DNA from: VFMC01 sp039796935
GTDB lineage: Bacteria; Actinomycetota; Acidimicrobiia; Acidimicrobiales; Ilumatobacteraceae
Reading direction: 5' to 3'
Assembly: GCA_039796935.1 (NCBI GenBank)
Contig: JBDKIV010000019.1
Coordinates: 1-5,528 of the forward strand
Length of the DNA stretch: 5,528 nt
Shown here: in pieces, positions 1 to 5,528 of the stretch
Numbering within the stretch: position 1 is the stretch's first letter
Layout: every line of letters starts with the position of its first letter
Position numbers and translations under genes: made by a program
The notes under the pieces: model-generated
Told to the model about the DNA's origin: nothing
The model's database searches: none
What the model saw: the letters and a program-made list of their open reading frames with translations, nothing else

Positions 1-8
1 CGCTCACC

Positions 9-284
9 GTGTCGCCACATCTCGTGGCGCTCATCTACTGCGCCCCCGACGAGCCGGGGCAGGGGGTGTTCGAGGTCGTCTTCCGGGCGGGACGTCACGA
101 GACCGACCCTCAGGTGGCCCGCAACGTGAGCCCCTTCACCGTCGATCCCGGGAAGTTCACCTACCGCCTCGTACGCGGCGAGCTCGAGTTCACCGAGTAC
201 TCGCAGGTGTTCGCCCACTGCCGAGTCGGGACAGGGCCCTGGCACCTGGTCCCGTTCACGCTGTTGCCGCCGGTCGAGGCCTAG
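9..284 (+). CDS. Hypothetical protein, start uncertain (possibly the C-terminal part of a longer gene)
   Basis: I do not recognise this protein. The frame runs from GTG at 9 to TAG at 282-284 (91 residues), but it is also open through the few bases to the left edge, so the real start may lie outside the window and no ribosome binding site can be judged. Codon use is strongly G/C at third positions, like the neighbouring genes, which supports a real coding frame. The residues alternate hydrophobic and polar with many aromatics (for example FEVVFRAG, FTYRLVRG and WHLVPFTLLP), suggesting a small beta-rich fold. Two cysteines (residues 11 and 70) do not form a recognisable metal motif. No signal peptide or membrane segment is evident. 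It lies 64 bases before tkt, which has its own probable promoter, so it is probably not part of that operon. Confidence 0.6.
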   Translation: MSPHLVALIYCAPDEPGQGVFEVVFRAGRHETDPQVARNVSPFTVDPGKFTYRLVRGELEFTEYSQVFAHCRVGTGPWHLVPFTLLPPVEA

Positions 285-335
285 CAGCGACCCACGAGTT
301 CGCGACGCACCAGGTTCCCGGTATCTCGTCTCGGG

Positions 336-341
336 TACAGT
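336..341 (+). promoter_or_regulatory. Probable -10 element of a leaderless tkt promoter
   Basis: TACAGT fits the actinobacterial -10 pattern TANNNT. Its last T is followed by seven bases (342-348) and then the GTG at 349. Transcription would therefore begin at or next to the start codon, giving a leaderless mRNA. No Shine-Dalgarno-like purine run lies just upstream of 349, which agrees with this. No convincing -35 is seen; the bases at normal spacing (about 313-318) read GGTTCC. This is inference from spacing and motif only. Confidence 0.5.
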
Positions 342-348
342 CGCCGCC

Positions 349-2301
349 GTGCTCGAGAGCCCCGACGACGACCGACTAGCGATCTCCCTCATCAGAGGCC
401 TCGCCATGGACGCGCCCTTGGCCGCGAAGAGCGGCCACCAAGGCACGGCAATGGCGCTCGCCCCACTCGCCCATGTCCTGTACAGCCGTGTCATGCGCCA
501 TTCGCCTGCGCATCCCCACTGGCCGGACCGCGATCGATTCGTGTTGTCGGCCGGTCATGCCTCGATCCTCCAGTACGCCATGCTGTACCTGGCGGGGTAC
601 GGGCTCGAGCTGGACGACATCAAGCAATTCCGGCAGTGGGGATCCGCGACGCCCGGCCATCCCGAGGCAGGCCACACACCGGGCGTCGAGGTGACCACGG
701 GTCCTCTCGGTCAGGGCTTTGCCAACGCGGTCGGTCTCGCCATCGCCGAGCGACGCCTCCGCGGGCAGTTCGGTGCGGAGCTCATCGATCACCACACCTT
801 CGTCGTCGCTGGTGACGGGTGCCTCATGGAGGGAGTCAGCCACGAGGCTGCGTCCCTGGCCGGCCACCTCGGTCTCGGCGGACTGGTCTGTGTGTACGAC
901 GACAATCGCGTCACCATCGACGGCACGACCGATCTGGCGTTCAGCGAAGACGTCGCCGCACGGTTCCGGGCCTACGGCTGGCACGTCGACGAGGTCGGCG
1001 AGATCGCCGACGACCTCGATGCGCTCGAGGCAGCGCTGCGGCGAGGCATGGCCGAACGAACGCGCCCGAGCCTGATCGTGCTGCGTTCGCACATCGGGCA
1101 CCCGAGTCCCGACTTCACCGACGACCCGCACGCTCACGGGAACCCGTTCACCGCCGACCACATCAGCCGCACCAAGCAGGTGATGGGTGTTCCCGACGAG
1201 CCGTTCTGGGCACCGAGCGACCTTGTCGCCCGCTATCGCACCCACTGCGCTCGTCGTGGTGATGCCGCCCATGACGCATGGCAGGAGCGCCGGAGGTCGG
1301 CAGACATCGACCATGCAGCGTGGGACGCGTGCTGGGCCTCGAGTGGCCTCGCCGGATGGGACGCCGATCTCCCCGTGTTCGCGCTCGGCGATTCGATGGC
1401 GACCCGGGTCGCCATCGAGAAGGCGTTCAACGCAAGCCTGGCCACCGTGCCCGGCCTCATGGCGGGGGCGGCCGATCTGACCGGCAACACCGGGACGAAA
1501 CTCGCGGGCGAACAGCCCCAGTCCGCGTCGTCACCCGCCGGTCGGCAGGTGTATTTCGGTGTCCGCGAACACGCAATGGGCTCGGCGCTGGTGGGCATGG
1601 CCCTGCATGGTGGAGTGCTCCCAGCGGGCGGCACGTTCTTCGTGTTCCTCGACTACATGCGTCCTCCGGTCCGCTTGGCGGCCATGAGCCGGGCCAAGGT
1701 CGTGTTCGTGTTCACCCACGATTCGGTCGGGGTGGGCGAGGACGGCCCGACCCATCAGCCCGTCGAGCAACTCGCCACCCTGCGCTCGATGCCCGGGCTA
1801 CAGGTGATCCGGCCGGCGGACGCGAACGAGACGATGGCTGCATGGCGCGCCTGCGTCGCTCATGACGGGCCGACTGCCCTGGTGCTCTCGCGGCAGAACC
1901 TCACGGTGTGCACCGACGGCAGCGCAGTCGAGCGCGGCGCCGCGACCGTCGCGGGCTCGGACGACCCGCAGGTGATCGTCGTCGGGACCGGCAGCGAGGT
2001 CTCGCTCTGCATCGCAGCCATCGACCGGCTCGCGTCCGCGGGCATCCGGGCAGCTGCGGTCAGCATGCCGTCGTGGGACCGGTTCGAGCTGCAGGGCGAC
2101 GAGTACCGGGCATCGGTGTTCCCCGCAGGGGTGCCGGTCGTGTCGGTCGAGGCAGCCGTGACGTTCGGGTGGCACCGGTACGCCGATCGTTGCATCGGCA
2201 TCGACCGGTTCGGCACCAGTGCGCCTGGCGCGACCGTGCTCGATCGCTACGGCATCAATCTCGACAACATCGTCAGCGTCGCCACCGCGATGGTCCGTTG
2301 A
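349..2301 (+). CDS. tkt: Transketolase (thiamine diphosphate-dependent)
   Basis: A cytosolic enzyme that moves two-carbon ketol units between sugar phosphates in the non-oxidative pentose phosphate pathway, using thiamine diphosphate and a divalent metal. At 650 residues it is close to the usual 660-670. Visible motifs, with the E. coli TktA counterpart as I recall it: SGHQG with H30 (H26); H70 in LSAGHAS (H66); GHPE with H104 (H100); the cofactor/metal motif from G155-D156-G157 to N186 (D155, N185); H263 in AHGNP (H261); R353 (R358); catalytic E407 in GVREHAMG (E411); THDSVGVGEDGPTHQP with H457, D465 and H469 (H461, D469, H473); R515 in LSRQNL (R520). Domain order is the N-terminal pyrophosphate-binding domain (about 1-320), the pyrimidine-binding domain (about 340-520) and the transketolase C-terminal domain (about 530-650). 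GTG at 349 is preferred because the conserved helix LIRGLAMDA starts at residue 14, which the next internal ATG would cut off. Oddities are Q31 for the usual Pro, A71 for Gly, and N380-T381 where TktA has Ser-Asn in the phosphate-binding loop. It is the first gene of a probable operon with tal 25 bases downstream. Confidence 0.95.
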   Translation: MLESPDDDRLAISLIRGLAMDAPLAAKSGHQGTAMALAPLAHVLYSRVMRHSPAHPHWPDRDRFVLSAGHASILQYAMLYLAGYGLELDDIKQFRQWGSATPGHPEAGHTPGVEVTTGPLGQGFANAVGLAIAERRLRGQFGAELIDHHTFVVAGDGCLMEGVSHEAASLAGHLGLGGLVCVYDDNRVTIDGTTDLAFSEDVAARFRAYGWHVDEVGEIADDLDALEAALRRGMAERTRPSLIVLRSHIGHPSPDFTDDPHAHGNPFTADHISRTKQVMGVPDEPFWAPSDLVARYRTHCARRGDAAHDAWQERRRSADIDHAAWDACWASSGLAGWDADLPVFALGDSMATRVAIEKAFNASLATVPGLMAGAADLTGNTGTKLAGEQPQSASSPAGRQVYFGVREHAMGSALVGMALHGGVLPAGGTFFVFLDYMRPPVRLAAMSRAKVVFVFTHDSVGVGEDGPTHQPVEQLATLRSMPGLQVIRPADANETMAAWRACVAHDGPTALVLSRQNLTVCTDGSAVERGAATVAGSDDPQVIVVGTGSEVSLCIAAIDRLASAGIRAAAVSMPSWDRFELQGDEYRASVFPAGVPVVSVEAAVTFGWHRYADRCIGIDRFGTSAPGATVLDRYGINLDNIVSVATAMVR

Positions 2302-2312
2302 CCGATAGGGAC

Positions 2313-2318
2313 GGAGGG
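2313..2318 (+). promoter_or_regulatory. Shine-Dalgarno of tal
   Basis: GGAGGG lies eight bases before the ATG at 2327, a strong match to the 16S anti-Shine-Dalgarno at good spacing. It fixes the tal start. It also contrasts with tkt, which has no such site, as expected if tal is translated from within a polycistronic message. Confidence 0.8.
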
Positions 2319-2326
2319 CTCATCCG

Positions 2327-3439
2327 ATGGAACTCTTGAAGCGCCTGACGCTCGAGCAGGGTCAGAGTCCCTGGCTCGACAATCTGACGCGTGGATACCT
2401 CAGATCTGGCCGACTGAGCCAGCTCATCGACGACGGCATTCGCGGCCTCACGAGCAACCCGACCATCTTCCAGAAGGCAATCCAGGGGTCGGCCGACTAC
2501 GACGAGCAGTTCGCTCGACTCGTCGCCGATGGCGGCGCCATCGTCGATCAGTACTGGGAGCTCGTGCTTCGTGACATCGATGACGCTCTCGAGGTGTTCG
2601 CGCCGGTGCATCGGGCAAGCGGAGGCCTCGACGGTTTCGTCAGCGTCGAGGTCGATCCGGGCCTCGCCCACGACGCCTCCGGGACCGAACGTGCCGCTCG
2701 CATGCTCCATGATCGACTCGACCGGGTGAACCTGATGGTGAAGATCCCCGGCACCGAGGAGGGCCTGCAAGCGATCCGGACGATGATCTCCGAAGGGCGG
2801 AGCATCAACGTCACCCTCATCTTCAGCCTCGACCGGCACCAGCGGGTGATGGACGCGTATCTCGACGGCCTCGAGGCCTTGGCTGCGGCTCGCCCCGACG
2901 CCGACCTGTCGCTCGTGGCCAGCGTCGCGAGCTTCTTCATCAGCCGTGTCGACACCGAGGTCGACCGACGACTCGACGCGATCGCCACACCCGAGGCGCT
3001 CGCCCTACGTGGTCGTGTTGCTGTCGCCCAGGCCAAGTTGGCGTACGAGCAGTTCCGGCGGACGTTCAGCGGACCACGGTGGGATGCACTCGCTGCTCGT
3101 GGTGCTCGCGTGCAACGTCCGCTCTGGGCGAGCACCTCCACCAAGAACCCCACCTATCGCGACACGCTGTACGTCGACGAGCTGATCGGACCGGACACGG
3201 TCAACACCCTCCCCGACGCGACGATCGAGGCCTTTGCCGATCGCGGCTCGGTCGAGCGGACGATCGATCGAGACGTCGACGAGGCACACCACGTGTGGGC
3301 AGAGCTCAGCCGGGTCGGTGTCGACATCGACGAGGTGTCAGCAGTCCTCGAGCGCGAGGGAGTGGCCAGCTTTCGGGCGAGCTTCGACGACCTGCTGGCT
3401 GCACTCGATGCCAAGGCGTCCTCCATGCGACCAGCGTGA
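2327..3439 (+). CDS. tal: Transaldolase
   Basis: Transfers a dihydroxyacetone unit from sedoheptulose-7-phosphate to glyceraldehyde-3-phosphate, giving erythrose-4-phosphate and fructose-6-phosphate; the partner step to transketolase in the cytosolic non-oxidative pentose phosphate pathway. The protein is 370 residues, matching the longer actinobacterial (mycobacterial) transaldolase type rather than the roughly 317-residue E. coli TalB. Class I aldolase barrel residues are all visible: D18 in WLDNLTR, N44 in LTSNPTIF, E108 in VSVEVDP, the Schiff-base lysine K139 in LMVKIPGT, N161 and T163 in INVTLIFS, and S202 in VASFFISRVD. By recalled alignment these correspond to TalB D17, N35, E96, K132, N154, T156 and S176. 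WASTSTKNP near residue 270 is another typical block of this type. ATG 2327 is supported by a good ribosome binding site. The stop overlaps the start of the following LOG-family gene by four bases. Nothing suggests truncation. Confidence 0.95.
   Translation: MELLKRLTLEQGQSPWLDNLTRGYLRSGRLSQLIDDGIRGLTSNPTIFQKAIQGSADYDEQFARLVADGGAIVDQYWELVLRDIDDALEVFAPVHRASGGLDGFVSVEVDPGLAHDASGTERAARMLHDRLDRVNLMVKIPGTEEGLQAIRTMISEGRSINVTLIFSLDRHQRVMDAYLDGLEALAAARPDADLSLVASVASFFISRVDTEVDRRLDAIATPEALALRGRVAVAQAKLAYEQFRRTFSGPRWDALAARGARVQRPLWASTSTKNPTYRDTLYVDELIGPDTVNTLPDATIEAFADRGSVERTIDRDVDEAHHVWAELSRVGVDIDEVSAVLEREGVASFRASFDDLLAALDAKASSMRPA
3436..3439 (+). other. GTGA start/stop overlap coupling tal and the LOG-family gene
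   Basis: The bases GTGA contain the GTG start of the LOG-family gene (3436-3438) and the TGA stop of tal (3437-3439). No good Shine-Dalgarno lies at normal distance before 3436; the nearest purine run, AAGG at 3413-3416, is about 19 bases away. Reinitiation by ribosomes finishing tal is therefore the likely start mode, which would tie LOG-protein output to transaldolase output. Confidence 0.75.
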
Positions 3440-4467
3440 CCGCCTCGGAGCCAGAGGGGATCGGCTCGCTCGAGACGCTCGCAGCGGCCCTGGATGGGCT
3501 CACTTCTCCCCGCGATCGTCAACTGGCCGACCGTCTGGTCGATTCGTTGTCACAACTGCTCGAGACACACCCGGCGACGATCGACCTGAAGATCACCAGC
3601 GCGTCGCTCGCCGAGATGGGCGAAGCCTTCACCATGTTCGCGCCGTATCGGCACCTTCCCAAGGTGACGGTGTTCGGCAGCGCGCGGACGCAGGCCCACG
3701 ACGTGCTGTACGACCAGGCACGGGCGGTGTCGAAGGCCATCGCCGATGCAGGCTGGATGGTGGTGACGGGTGCCGGACCGGGGATCATGCACGCAGCCAT
3801 GGAAGGCGCTGGACGCGACCGGTCGTTCGGCGTGTCGATCCGGCTGCCCTTCGAGCAGGGCGCCAACCCTGTCATCGCCGGCGATCCGAAGTACGTGTCG
3901 ATGCGCTACTTCTTCACCCGCAAGTTGATGTTGGTGAAGGAGAGCAAGGGATTCATCTGTCTCCCCGGTGGGTTCGGGACGCTCGACGAGACCTTCGAGC
4001 TGTTGACGCTGACGCAGACCGGCAAGGGAGTCCCGGTGCCGATCGTCCTGCTGGACGCCCCCGGAGATCCCTACTGGGAGACCGTTCACGACTTCATCGA
4101 ACAGCAGTTGGTGCGCCGCGGACTCGTCTCGCCCGCCGACACCAACCTGTACCTGGTCGCCGACGACCCGCAGCGAGCCGTCGACGAGATCATCGGGTTC
4201 TACGCCAACTACGACTCGATGCGAATGGTCGACGATCACCTCGTCGTCCGTGTCCGGCAGCCCGTCACGGACGAACAGCTCGAGTTGCTGAACGAACGGT
4301 TCGCCCCACTGTGCAGCCGCGGCACGATCGAACGGATCGATGCCACCCCTGACGAGCGACGCGACGACGATCTGCTGCACCTGAACCGGATCGGTTTCGA
4401 GTTCGGCCGGCGAGGCTACGGTGGTCTGCGTTCACTCATCGACGCGCTCAACGAGTTCGTCGCCTGA
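3436..4467 (+). CDS. LOG family (TIGR00730/COG1611) Rossmann-fold protein, probable nucleotide 5'-monophosphate phosphoribohydrolase
   Basis: Members of this family (plant LOG, Corynebacterium LOG-like proteins, E. coli PpnN), once misnamed lysine decarboxylases, hydrolyse nucleoside 5'-monophosphates or cytokinin ribotides to a free base and ribose-5-phosphate in the cytosol. With the GTG start at 3436 the protein has 343 residues. Key features are a helical N-terminal region (about 1-74); the first strand and nucleotide loop VTVFGSAR (77-84); GAGPGIMHAAMEGA (112-125); the conserved arginine-lysine R162-K163 in FFTRK; and the signature PGGFGTLDE (177-185) with E185 as the expected catalytic glutamate. 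After the Rossmann core, about 85 further residues (about 258-343) form an extension absent from minimal LOG proteins of about 190 residues; it resembles a C-terminal region I recall from longer bacterial family members. The same frame is open further upstream inside tal, but that part reads as shadow sequence, and the 4-base overlap start is the natural choice. Substrate cannot be told from sequence; cytokinin activation, purine or pyrimidine nucleotide turnover are all possible. Confidence 0.88.
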   Translation: MTASEPEGIGSLETLAAALDGLTSPRDRQLADRLVDSLSQLLETHPATIDLKITSASLAEMGEAFTMFAPYRHLPKVTVFGSARTQAHDVLYDQARAVSKAIADAGWMVVTGAGPGIMHAAMEGAGRDRSFGVSIRLPFEQGANPVIAGDPKYVSMRYFFTRKLMLVKESKGFICLPGGFGTLDETFELLTLTQTGKGVPVPIVLLDAPGDPYWETVHDFIEQQLVRRGLVSPADTNLYLVADDPQRAVDEIIGFYANYDSMRMVDDHLVVRVRQPVTDEQLELLNERFAPLCSRGTIERIDATPDERRDDDLLHLNRIGFEFGRRGYGGLRSLIDALNEFVA

Positions 4468-4474
4468 TCGAATC

Positions 4475-4479
4475 GGGGG
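4475..4479 (+). promoter_or_regulatory. Probable ribosome binding site of the MOSC gene
   Basis: A run of five G lies six bases before the ATG at 4486. It is a G-rich, imperfect Shine-Dalgarno at acceptable spacing. It sits in the 18-base gap after the LOG-family stop, and that gap has no visible promoter. Confidence 0.5.
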
Positions 4480-4485
4480 CCAACC

Positions 4486-5340
4486 ATGCACGTCGCGCAA
4501 CTCTGGCAGTACGCCGTCAAGTCCATGATCGGTACCGAGGTGTCGGCAGCGACACTCACACCGGACGGCATGGTCGGCGACCGGGGGTGGGCGGTCCGTG
4601 ACGAGGAACGAGGTGGTGTCCGCGGCGCGAAGAAGATCGGCGGATTGATGCGCCTCGGCGCCCGCTATGCCGGCACCGCAGCTGACCCGTTCGGCCGGGT
4701 CGAGATCGGGTTGCCCGACGGTTCGACCGTGCTGTCCGACGACGACGACGTCGATGCGCGGCTGTCGGCGGCGCTCGGCCACCGGGTCTCGTTGTGGCCG
4801 CTGCAGCCGGCGAGTGATCTCGATCACTATCGGCGTGGTCGTCCGGACAATGACGACATCATGGTCGAGTTGCGTGCCGTGTTCGGGCGCGAGCTGGACG
4901 AGCCGCTCCCCGACCTGTCGATCTTCCCGCCGGTGGTCATGGAGTACGAGTCGCCGCCGGGCACCTATCTCGACGCGTTCCCGCTCCTCGTGATGACGAC
5001 GTCCGCCCTGCGTTCACTGTCGGAGGCACTCGCCGAGAGCGCTGTCGACGTTCGGCGATTCCGTCCCAACATCGTGATCGACACCGGCGACGAGGCCGGT
5101 CACCCCGAGTTCGACTGGGCCGGACGGACCATGGTGATCGGTGACGGAGCGCTCGAGCTCGAGCTGCTCGCTCCGTGCCCGAGATGTGTGATGGTGACCC
5201 GCGAGGTGTCGTCCGATCTTCCCGAGGATCGGCGGGTCCTGCGCCACATCGTGCGCGACCTCCAGCAGAACGTGGGCCTCTACGCAGCAGCCAAGCGGTC
5301 GGGCGAGATCGCCACGGGAGACCCGGTGATCGTGCGCTGA
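4486..5340 (+). CDS. MOSC domain-containing protein (YcbX/mARC-like, without ferredoxin domain)
   Basis: MOSC domains bind the molybdenum cofactor in mARC and YcbX-type reductases, which reduce N-hydroxylated substrates, and in Moco sulfurases. The protein has 284 residues. An N-terminal MOSC beta-barrel domain (about 1-100) carries the typical YAVKSMIGTEV near residue 10 and GMVGDRGWAVRDE near 30-40. The MOSC domain follows (about 150-284) with the hallmark FRPNIVID (192-199) and PCPRCVMVT (230-238). C234 in that block aligns, from memory, with the molybdenum-ligating cysteine of human mARC1 (C273). The C-terminus GEIATGDPVIV is also typical. The protein ends there, so it lacks the C-terminal 2Fe-2S domain of E. 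coli YcbX and would need an outside electron donor if it is a reductase. There is no signal peptide or membrane anchor, so it is likely cytosolic. It is the last gene of the probable operon, 18 bases after the LOG-family stop. Substrate is unknown, and so is any link to pentose phosphates. Confidence 0.9.
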   Translation: MHVAQLWQYAVKSMIGTEVSAATLTPDGMVGDRGWAVRDEERGGVRGAKKIGGLMRLGARYAGTAADPFGRVEIGLPDGSTVLSDDDDVDARLSAALGHRVSLWPLQPASDLDHYRRGRPDNDDIMVELRAVFGRELDEPLPDLSIFPPVVMEYESPPGTYLDAFPLLVMTTSALRSLSEALAESAVDVRRFRPNIVIDTGDEAGHPEFDWAGRTMVIGDGALELELLAPCPRCVMVTREVSSDLPEDRRVLRHIVRDLQQNVGLYAAAKRSGEIATGDPVIVR

Positions 5341-5342
5341 GA

Positions 5343-5357
5343 CGTCGCACGGCGACG
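5343..5357. terminator. Small hairpin between convergent genes, possible terminator
   Basis: CGTCGC (5343-5348) and GCGACG (5352-5357) form a perfect 6-bp stem with a three-base loop, starting two bases after the MOSC stop. There is no T tract on either side, so an intrinsic terminator is only weakly supported. Short hairpins also arise easily at this GC content. Position between two converging genes is the main argument for it. Confidence 0.25.
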
Positions 5358-5376
5358 GCCGCTCGACCGGCGTGGC

Positions 5377-5528
5377 TCAGTCGTCGGAGGTGTCGTCGTC
5401 TCGCAGCAGCCGGATCGCCTTCTCGCTCGCGCGGCGCGCCTGCACGAGCCGCTTCTCGTCACCCGGTCGCCGCTCGCCCGCTGCGGATGCCTCGCGCAGG
5501 AGCTCGAACGACCGGTCGTCGAGTTCGT
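5377..5528 (-). CDS. Hypothetical protein, C-terminal fragment (gene continues past the right edge)
   Basis: On the minus strand a frame is open from the right edge down to TGA at 5379-5377, giving the last 49 residues of a protein. It reads ELDDRSFELLREAS, then EKRLVQARRASEKAIRLLRD, and ends in the acidic tail DDDDTSDD. About 90 percent of its codons end in G or C, as in the clear genes of this window, and this is the main evidence that it is real. The composition suggests charged, amphipathic helices followed by a disordered acidic end. I do not recognise the family, and the start is outside the window. It converges on the MOSC gene with 36 bases between the two stops. Confidence 0.6.
   Translation of the reverse strand, partial: ELDDRSFELLREASAAGERRPGDEKRLVQARRASEKAIRLLRDDDTSDD

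Noticed and set aside
285..348. Search for a riboswitch, tRNA or terminator in the gap before tkt
   Set aside because: At 64 bases the gap has no convincing stem-loop or conserved RNA motif. Only the -10-like element could be supported.
994..1011. Inverted repeat GTCGGCGA / TCGCCGAC with a 2-base spacer
   Set aside because: It lies inside tkt coding sequence and is explained by repeated GTC, GCC, GAC and GAG codon use in a GC-rich gene. There is no sign of regulatory function.
376..1314. A 312-codon open frame on the minus strand opposite the first half of tkt
   Set aside because: It lies wholly antisense to an unmistakable transketolase. Long antisense frames are expected at high GC, and its translation has no recognisable domain.
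3079..3435. Upstream extension of the LOG-family frame to an ATG at 3079
   Set aside because: This part overlaps the conserved C-terminal portion of transaldolase in another frame. Its translation is arginine-rich shadow sequence, and the GTG at 3436 gives a family-like N-terminus.
3234..4352. A 372-codon plus-strand frame overlapping tal and the LOG-family gene
   Set aside because: It is out of frame with both genes, is rich in Arg, Pro and Ser as typical of shadow frames, and has no motif.
3550..4380. A 276-codon minus-strand frame opposite the LOG-family gene
   Set aside because: It is antisense to a gene with clear LOG motifs and has no recognisable domain or ribosome binding site.

Overview
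The window is a GC-rich, tightly packed bacterial segment with strong G/C preference at third codon positions. Protein resemblance (a transketolase of the form with SGHQG and GAADLTGNT motifs, a mycobacterial-length transaldolase, GTG starts) suggests Actinomycetota, perhaps the Acidimicrobiia (Ilumatobacter-like). That placement is inferred from recalled family features and base composition, not from a search.

Layout, left to right: (1) a short plus-strand gene of unknown function ends at 284; its true start may lie left of the window. (2) After 64 bases holding a -10-like TACAGT seven bases before a GTG codon, a probable operon of four plus-strand genes begins: transketolase (tkt, 349-2301), transaldolase (tal, 2327-3439), a LOG/TIGR00730 Rossmann-fold protein (probable nucleotide phosphoribohydrolase, 3436-4467) and a MOSC-domain protein (4486-5340). 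Gaps are 25 bases, a 4-base overlap and 18 bases. (3) A minus-strand gene enters from the right edge and stops at 5377, converging on the MOSC gene across 36 bases that contain a small hairpin.

Transketolase and transaldolase form the non-oxidative pentose phosphate pathway, linking ribose-5-phosphate and xylulose-5-phosphate with glycolytic sugar phosphates. LOG-family enzymes cleave nucleoside monophosphates to a free base and ribose-5-phosphate. A LOG gene translationally coupled to tal could therefore feed nucleotide-derived ribose-5-phosphate into the carbon-rearranging enzymes encoded just upstream. The MOSC protein has no obvious link to this pathway beyond its position.

No mobile element, CRISPR array, tRNA or rRNA gene was seen. 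The region looks like ordinary housekeeping chromosome. The points most worth checking are the tkt-tal-LOG arrangement, the probable leaderless start of tkt and the altered phosphate-binding loop of the transketolase. I see no clear evidence for a wholly new system.
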